From NCBI RefSeq assembly GCF_902488535.1, contig NZ_CABTWO010000032.1, positions 1 through 10,430 of the forward strand: a stretch of 10,430 nt of DNA. The letters run 5' to 3'. The translations under genes were made by a program, and so were the position numbers. This DNA comes from an uncultured Mobiluncus sp. (GTDB lineage: Bacteria; Actinomycetota; Actinomycetes; Actinomycetales; Actinomycetaceae). The notes under the pieces are model-generated. The model was not told the DNA's origin. It searched no databases and saw nothing but the letters and a program-made list of their open reading frames with translations. Positions 7,166 through 10,430 of this stretch are shown one piece after another; the stretch's first letter is position 1, and each line of letters begins with the position of its first letter.

Positions 7166-7912
7166 ATGACCGGTTTTTCACAGCGTTTGCAAGCTCTCTC
7201 CCAGCGGGTCGCCGCGGCAGCTGCGGACGCGGGTCGCGACGTCGGGTCAGTTCGAATCCTTCCGGTCAGCAAAACCCATCCGGTTGCGGACCTGCGTGAA
7301 GCTCTCGAAGCGGGAGTGCGCGAATTCGGGGAAAATAAACCCCAGGAGCTGGCCGCGAAAGCTGCGGAACTGGGCGCGAACCTGGGCTTGTGCGCTGACG
7401 GGAACGGTGAAAGCCCCCGTTGGATCCAAATCGGCAACCTCCAGCGCAACAAAGCCAAACTCATCGTCGCTCACGGCGCGGAACTGCAGTCCTTGGATTC
7501 AGCGAAACTGGCGCAAACCCTGAACCGGCTGCTTGACCAGGCGGAACGGACCCTGGAAGTCATGATTGAAGTCAACACTTCCGGGGAGGAAGCAAAACAC
7601 GGGGTTGCTCCGGAGGAAACCCTGGAGCTCGCGCGGTTGGTGATTGACCAGCCCCGACTGCACCTCATCGGCTTGATGACAGTGGCGGCGCGTGTGGACC
7701 AGGTCGGGGAGCGGGGTGCTTTTGAGATGTTTTCCCAGCTCGCGGGGTTGCGAGAAGCCGTGTCGGGGCTGCCCGGAGGTGCGGATTGTCGGGAACTGTC
7801 GATGGGCATGAGCGGGGATTTCGAGTTGGCCATTGCGGCGGGCTCCACGTGTGTGCGGGTCGGTTCGGCCCTGTTTGGTCCTCGAGATTACGCGCCAAAG
7901 CCTGTCCAGTGA
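7166..7912 (+). CDS. yggS: YggS/PLPBP family pyridoxal 5'-phosphate homeostasis protein
   Basis: A 248-residue soluble cytoplasmic protein folded as the alanine-racemase-type TIM barrel. It is not an enzyme in the known cases; it binds PLP and helps control free PLP and amino-acid pools. The PLP-binding lysine is Lys36 in VSKTHP (33-39), the same position as in E. coli YggS. Other family motifs are EFGENKPQE (53-61), IQIGNLQRNK (87-96), V-N-T-S-G-E-E-A-K-H-G-V (136-147), GLMTV (169-173), LSMGMSGDFELAI (211-223) and the phosphate-binding VRVGSALFG (230-238). Length is normal. The family often lies near cell-division genes; here it precedes the ftsB-like gene by 33 bases. There is no Shine-Dalgarno sequence, and TAGACT 6 bases before the ATG suggests a leaderless start. 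Confidence 0.95.
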   Translation: MTGFSQRLQALSQRVAAAAADAGRDVGSVRILPVSKTHPVADLREALEAGVREFGENKPQELAAKAAELGANLGLCADGNGESPRWIQIGNLQRNKAKLIVAHGAELQSLDSAKLAQTLNRLLDQAERTLEVMIEVNTSGEEAKHGVAPEETLELARLVIDQPRLHLIGLMTVAARVDQVGERGAFEMFSQLAGLREAVSGLPGGADCRELSMGMSGDFELAIAAGSTCVRVGSALFGPRDYAPKPVQ

Positions 7913-7930
7913 CGGAAAACTACAGATTTT

Positions 7931-7939
7931 TGGGATAAT
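7931..7939 (+). promoter_or_regulatory. Extended -10 promoter of the ftsB-like gene, leaderless geometry
   Basis: TGG followed directly by GATAAT makes an extended -10 element (TGn plus a hexamer with 5 of 6 matches). It ends exactly 6 bases before the GTG start at 7946. It lies in the 33-base gap after yggS, so the ftsB-DUF501-ppx group likely has its own promoter in addition to any read-through. No Shine-Dalgarno sequence is present. Confidence 0.6.
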
Positions 7940-7945
7940 GTCCAC

Positions 7946-8650
7946 GTGAAGCGTCCCAGTTTGAAACCACGCCAGCCTTCTGACGCGGAAAAGCCGACCC
8001 CGCGCGGCTCGGCGACACCAAACGCTTCTGCCCGAAAACCCGGGAAAGTCGGGGGAAACGGGAAAGTCGGGAGAACCGGGAAAACAGTGGACCCGGCCTT
8101 GTCCCCATCGAAAGTCACGCCGCGAAACCCCGCTGTGGAATCCCCGGGCTCGACCCGTATTGCGCGCCTGTTGACGCTGGCGGCCGTAGCGCTGGCCGTG
8201 TTTCTTGTCGTGTTCTCACCGCTGCGTTCCTGGATGGATCAGCAGCAGCAGGCTCGCTCGCTGGCAGCCCAGATTGCCCAGGTCAAAGCCCAAAACGCCG
8301 AGCTGGAAGCGGAAATCAAACGCTATAAAGACCCCGAATATATTTCCCGCCAAGCCCGCGAACGCTTGGGATACGTGAAACCCGGCGAGATTACCTATGT
8401 CGTAGTTGATCCTCCCGGCGCGAAAAAAGCCCAGCTGACCAGCGGCTGGACCGACAAAGACACGAACGATTTGCCGTGGTTCCGCCAGATTGTCGCCGGA
8501 TTGGAAGTCGCCGGAGCTGCTCCCGCCCCGGAAACCGCCCCGGGCGTGAAACCGGAAACTGGAGCGAACACGACTAAACCGTCCTCGGCACCCGGCAAAA
8601 CCGACCCGGAACCAGCCCCGAAATCCTCGAACGCCCCGGCCCATAACTGA
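7946..8650 (+). CDS. ftsB: FtsB/DivIC-like septum formation protein
   Basis: A 234-residue bitopic membrane protein. The order is a Pro/Lys/Gly-rich basic cytoplasmic arm (1-70), one membrane helix (about 71-92, LLTLAAVALAVFLVVFS), a coiled coil (about 98-127), and the family motif DPEYISRQARERLGYVKPGE (129-148). A short WFRQIVAGLEVAG helix (178-190) and a Pro/Ala/Thr-rich tail follow. FtsB/DivIC pairs with FtsL and FtsQ at the divisome and licenses septal peptidoglycan synthesis. E. coli FtsB is only about 100 residues; long N- and C-terminal arms are usual in actinobacteria. The start is GTG; an extended -10 element lies 6 bases before it and there is no Shine-Dalgarno sequence. The arm contains an 18-base tandem duplication. 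DUF501 and ppx follow, which is the normal actinobacterial order. Confidence 0.92.
   Translation: MKRPSLKPRQPSDAEKPTPRGSATPNASARKPGKVGGNGKVGRTGKTVDPALSPSKVTPRNPAVESPGSTRIARLLTLAAVALAVFLVVFSPLRSWMDQQQQARSLAAQIAQVKAQNAELEAEIKRYKDPEYISRQARERLGYVKPGEITYVVVDPPGAKKAQLTSGWTDKDTNDLPWFRQIVAGLEVAGAAPAPETAPGVKPETGANTTKPSSAPGKTDPEPAPKSSNAPAHN
8042..8077 (+). repeat. 18-base tandem duplication inside the ftsB arm
   Basis: Two adjacent 18-base units (8042-8059 and 8060-8077) agree at 16 of 18 positions, and a third partial copy (GGGAAAAC) follows at 8078. They are in frame and encode GKVGGN, GKVGRT and GK (residues 33-46), so the cytoplasmic arm has grown by slippage or unequal recombination without breaking the gene. 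Confidence 0.85.
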
Positions 8651-8669
8651 ACGCCGACCGGAAACTGAC

Positions 8670-8676
8670 AAAGGAG
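8670..8676 (+). promoter_or_regulatory. Shine-Dalgarno for the GTG start of the DUF501 gene
   Basis: AAAGGAG is followed by 5 bases (CCCTT) and then GTG at 8682. The 31-base gap after the ftsB stop otherwise shows no promoter, which supports co-transcription with ftsB. Confidence 0.75.
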
Positions 8677-8681
8677 CCCTT

Positions 8682-9293
8682 GTGATTACACCCGCTAGCC
8701 CGGAGGATTTGCGCATTATTGCAGCTCAACTGGGGCGCGTCCCGCGGGGAGTTTTAGGGGTCGCCGCGCGGTGCGGGGATGTGTCGCCTGGCGCCAATCC
8801 TGCTGGTCATGAGGGGGGTGTTCCTGCTGGTCACCCGGCGGTCATTGCGAGCGTCCCGCGCCTGCCCGGCGGCGAGCCGTTCCCCACGTTTTATTACCTG
8901 ACCTGCCCGGCGGCGGTCGCGGCTGTGTCGCACCTGGAGGCAAACGGGGTCATGCGCGAGGCCGAAGCCCTGCTGGAGGCAAACTCGCAGATAGCGGCCA
9001 CTTATGCCCGCGCTCATGAACTCTATATTCGCGAGCGCACCCAGGCGGGTGAAGCCGCCGGAATCGGGGAAGTCCCTGAAATCGCGGGCGTGTCGGCCGG
9101 GGGAATGCCTCGCCGGGTCAAGTGTTTTCACGCCCTGCTCGGACACGCTTTGGCGGCGGGCCGGGGGGTAAACCCCATCGGGGATTGGGTGTTGGATCGG
9201 TTGGGGGAGTTGCCGGCGGGGGACCCGCATCGCTGGACGCCCGCGACTTGTGCCTGGAAATTGGGCGAAACTGCTGGGGAAAGGGGCCGGTAA
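8682..9293 (+). CDS. DUF501 domain-containing protein
   Basis: A 203-residue protein that is mostly soluble. It matches DUF501 through PRLPGGEPFPTFYYLTCP (59-76), HLEANGVMREAE (84-95), YARAHELYIRER (108-119), and GGMPRRVKCFHALLGHALAAGRGVNPIGDWVL (140-171). The last block carries the conserved Cys148, His150 and His155, which could bind a metal or form an active site; this is a guess. The biochemical role of DUF501 is unknown, but its constant place between ftsB and ppx in actinobacteria hints at an envelope or phosphate link. Between RC (30-31) and HPAVIAS (51-57) there are about 18 extra residues containing two PAGH copies, which looks like a local insertion. The GTG start is fixed by AAAGGAG 5 bases upstream. 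The stop shares one base with the ppx start (TAATG, 9291-9295). Confidence 0.92.
   Translation: MITPASPEDLRIIAAQLGRVPRGVLGVAARCGDVSPGANPAGHEGGVPAGHPAVIASVPRLPGGEPFPTFYYLTCPAAVAAVSHLEANGVMREAEALLEANSQIAATYARAHELYIRERTQAGEAAGIGEVPEIAGVSAGGMPRRVKCFHALLGHALAAGRGVNPIGDWVLDRLGELPAGDPHRWTPATCAWKLGETAGERGR
8798..8833 (+). repeat. 12-base direct repeat in the DUF501 insertion
   Basis: TCCTGCTGGTCA occurs at 8798-8809 and again at 8822-8833, exactly 24 bases (8 codons) apart and in the same frame, encoding PAGH twice with the same codons apart from the last base. It lies in the family-atypical stretch of the protein and uses T-ending codons (CCT GCT GGT) unlike its GC-ending surroundings. Confidence 0.75.
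9279..9285 (+). promoter_or_regulatory. Shine-Dalgarno inside the end of DUF501 that fixes the ppx start
   Basis: AAAGGGG, part of GGGGAAAGGGG, lies 7 bases before the ATG at 9293. Together with the TAATG stop-start overlap it favours this ATG over the longer open frame that begins at 9122 within DUF501. Confidence 0.7.
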
Positions 9294-10321
9294 TGCGTTT
9301 GGCGGCGATTGATTGTGGAACTCACTCGATTCGTTTGCTCATCAGTGAGGTTGACCCCCAGTCCGGGGCGATGGCTGACGTAATGCGGTTGAATCGGATT
9401 GTGGGCTTGGGCGAAGGGGTGGACCGGACCGGGCATCTCAGTGAAGCCGCGCTGGAGCGGACTTTTGTGGCGGTCGAAGAATACGCCGGTTACGTGCGCC
9501 GGGAGGACGTCCAGCGGATTCGGATGGTGGCGACTTCCGCTTCGCGCGATGCGGATAATTTTTCGCAGTTTAGCGCCGGAGTGCAGGCGCGGCTGGGGAT
9601 TACGCCGGAGGTCATTTCGGGACAAGTCGAGGCCACGTTGGGATTCGCCGGGACACTTTCAGCGCACCGCGACATTGCCAGTCCGGCCCTGACCGTAGAC
9701 ATCGGGGGAGGTTCCACCGAGTTTGCGTTTGGTCAGGCCAACCCCGATACCGGCCAGTTTGACCAGGTCACGGCCGCGGTGTCGATGAATATGGGTTCCA
9801 CGCGGGTCACCGAGCGTTATCTGCGACCCGCCGAAGATGCGCGAGGGGTGCCCAGCGAGGACGCTATCAGCCAAGCTGGACAGTTTGTAGATTCCCTGAT
9901 TGCCCAAGCTGCGGCCAGCGTGCCGTTGGAGCGCGCCCGCGAGGTAGTCGGGGTGGCCGGTTCGGTCACAACTTTGACCGCGCTGGAGTTGGGGTTGGAC
10001 AGTTACAAGCCGGACAAAATCAACGGGGCCGTGCTGGATTCTGGCGCGCTGCGGGAACGCGCCCGGCGTTTGATTCGGATGCCGCACGCGGAAAAAGCCC
10101 AGTTGGGGCCCATGCACCCGCAGCGGGTGCGCCAGATTGCCGGCGGAGTCCTGGTGTGGGAGCGGATTCTCGCTTGGTTGGAGGCTCATCCGGCCCCCGG
10201 TTCCGGCTCTGGTCGTTCGGATTCCGGGACGGCGTCTGCCGGCGTACCCCGCGGAACGTTCCCGGTTCGGACCTCCGAAAACGATATCCTCGATGGGATT
10301 ATCCTGTCCCAGATTCCCTGA
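9293..10321 (+). CDS. ppx: Ppx/GppA family exopolyphosphatase or pppGpp phosphatase
   Basis: A 342-residue cytoplasmic enzyme of the ASKHA fold that removes terminal phosphate from polyphosphate and/or pppGpp. Motifs: phosphate-1 loop AIDCGTHSIRLLI (5-17); ISGQVEATLGF (108-118), whose Glu113 aligns with the catalytic Glu121 of E. coli PPX; phosphate-2 loop VDIGGGSTEF (135-144); VSMNMGSTRVTERYL (163-177); GVAGSVTTLTAL (220-231); and the C-terminal SENDILDGI (328-336). Length fits the short actinobacterial form that lacks the C-terminal HD domain of E. coli PPX. Oddities: His11 replaces the near-invariant Asn of the phosphate-1 loop, and the usual R-V-D-V-I segment reads RVRQI (278-282). The frame is open back to 9122, but that part is antiparallel in sense to nothing known and only overlaps DUF501; the ATG at 9293 restores a normal N-terminus. 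Which of the two substrates is preferred cannot be told. Confidence 0.93.
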   Translation: MRLAAIDCGTHSIRLLISEVDPQSGAMADVMRLNRIVGLGEGVDRTGHLSEAALERTFVAVEEYAGYVRREDVQRIRMVATSASRDADNFSQFSAGVQARLGITPEVISGQVEATLGFAGTLSAHRDIASPALTVDIGGGSTEFAFGQANPDTGQFDQVTAAVSMNMGSTRVTERYLRPAEDARGVPSEDAISQAGQFVDSLIAQAAASVPLERAREVVGVAGSVTTLTALELGLDSYKPDKINGAVLDSGALRERARRLIRMPHAEKAQLGPMHPQRVRQIAGGVLVWERILAWLEAHPAPGSGSGRSDSGTASAGVPRGTFPVRTSENDILDGIILSQIP

Positions 10322-10430
10322 TTTCTGGGTTCTAGTTTTGTTGCGGTGCGTTCGCTCGGGGGCGCTCGCGAGAGGCGGAAGGGGGAGGGCCCCCTCGCGT
10401 TTTGCGCGACTATTGTCGCAAAACGCTCAC
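10322..10430. other. Non-coding tail downstream of ppx
   Basis: These 109 bases hold no credible gene or tRNA. There is a G-rich, C-rich stretch (10376-10396) in which GAGGG and CCCTC could pair around two bases, followed by the inverted repeat at 10397-10426. The composition shifts from AT-leaning just after the stop to strongly GC-rich. Confidence 0.5.
10397..10426. terminator. Perfect 10-base inverted repeat, possible bidirectional terminator or operator
   Basis: GCGTTTTGCG (10397-10406) and CGCAAAACGC (10417-10426) are perfect complements around a 10-base loop (CGACTATTGT); GAC/GTC inside the loop could pair further with a two-base bulge. It lies 76 bases after the ppx stop, a fair place for a terminator. 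No T-run is seen before the window ends four bases later, so a protein-binding site is an alternative. Confidence 0.5.

Noticed and set aside
9122..9292. Upstream extension of the ppx frame inside DUF501
   Set aside because: The ATG at 9293 has a Shine-Dalgarno sequence and gives the normal N-terminus of the Ppx/GppA fold; the extra 57 residues are an out-of-frame reading of conserved DUF501 sequence.

Overview
The window looks like chromosomal core sequence from a moderately GC-rich actinobacterium. The main evidence is the run ftsB/divIC-like gene, DUF501 gene and ppx/gppA-like phosphatase, which is a typical actinobacterial neighbourhood, together with the DUF3618 plus Phage_holin_3_6 pair and promoters placed for leaderless mRNAs. 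A member of the Actinomycetaceae (Mobiluncus-like) is my guess from protein style and base composition; the genus is not proven.

Layout. Positions 58-6015 are read on the minus strand. From upstream to downstream they hold an ABC exporter ATPase with a very long low-complexity C-terminal extension (TTG start at 6015), its MacB/FtsX-type permease (833-3406), and after a 59-base gap two small membrane proteins that overlap by ATGA (354-773 and 58-357). A hairpin at 1-18 sits just beyond the last stop. Positions 6016-6259 are a divergent promoter region. Positions 6260-10321 are read on the plus strand: an EamA/RhtA-like exporter, a YggS-type PLP homeostasis protein, the FtsB/DivIC-like division protein, the DUF501 protein and an exopolyphosphatase-type enzyme. 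The last 109 bases are non-coding and contain a perfect 10-base inverted repeat.

How it works together. The ATPase and permease should form one inner-membrane complex that extracts or exports an unknown hydrophobic substrate. The plus-strand genes are packed like an operon. However, the first three each carry a -10-like hexamer exactly six bases before the start codon and no Shine-Dalgarno sequence, whereas DUF501 and ppx have clear Shine-Dalgarno sequences. This suggests three overlapping transcription units (exporter; yggS; ftsB-DUF501-ppx) whose first genes are translated from leaderless mRNAs.

There is no mobile element, CRISPR array, tRNA, rRNA or obvious new defence system here. The most interesting points are the roughly 600-residue extension on the ABC ATPase with two related helical segments, the uniform leaderless promoter geometry, the Asn-to-His change in the first phosphate-binding motif of the Ppx-like enzyme, and small in-frame repeat expansions in FtsB and DUF501.
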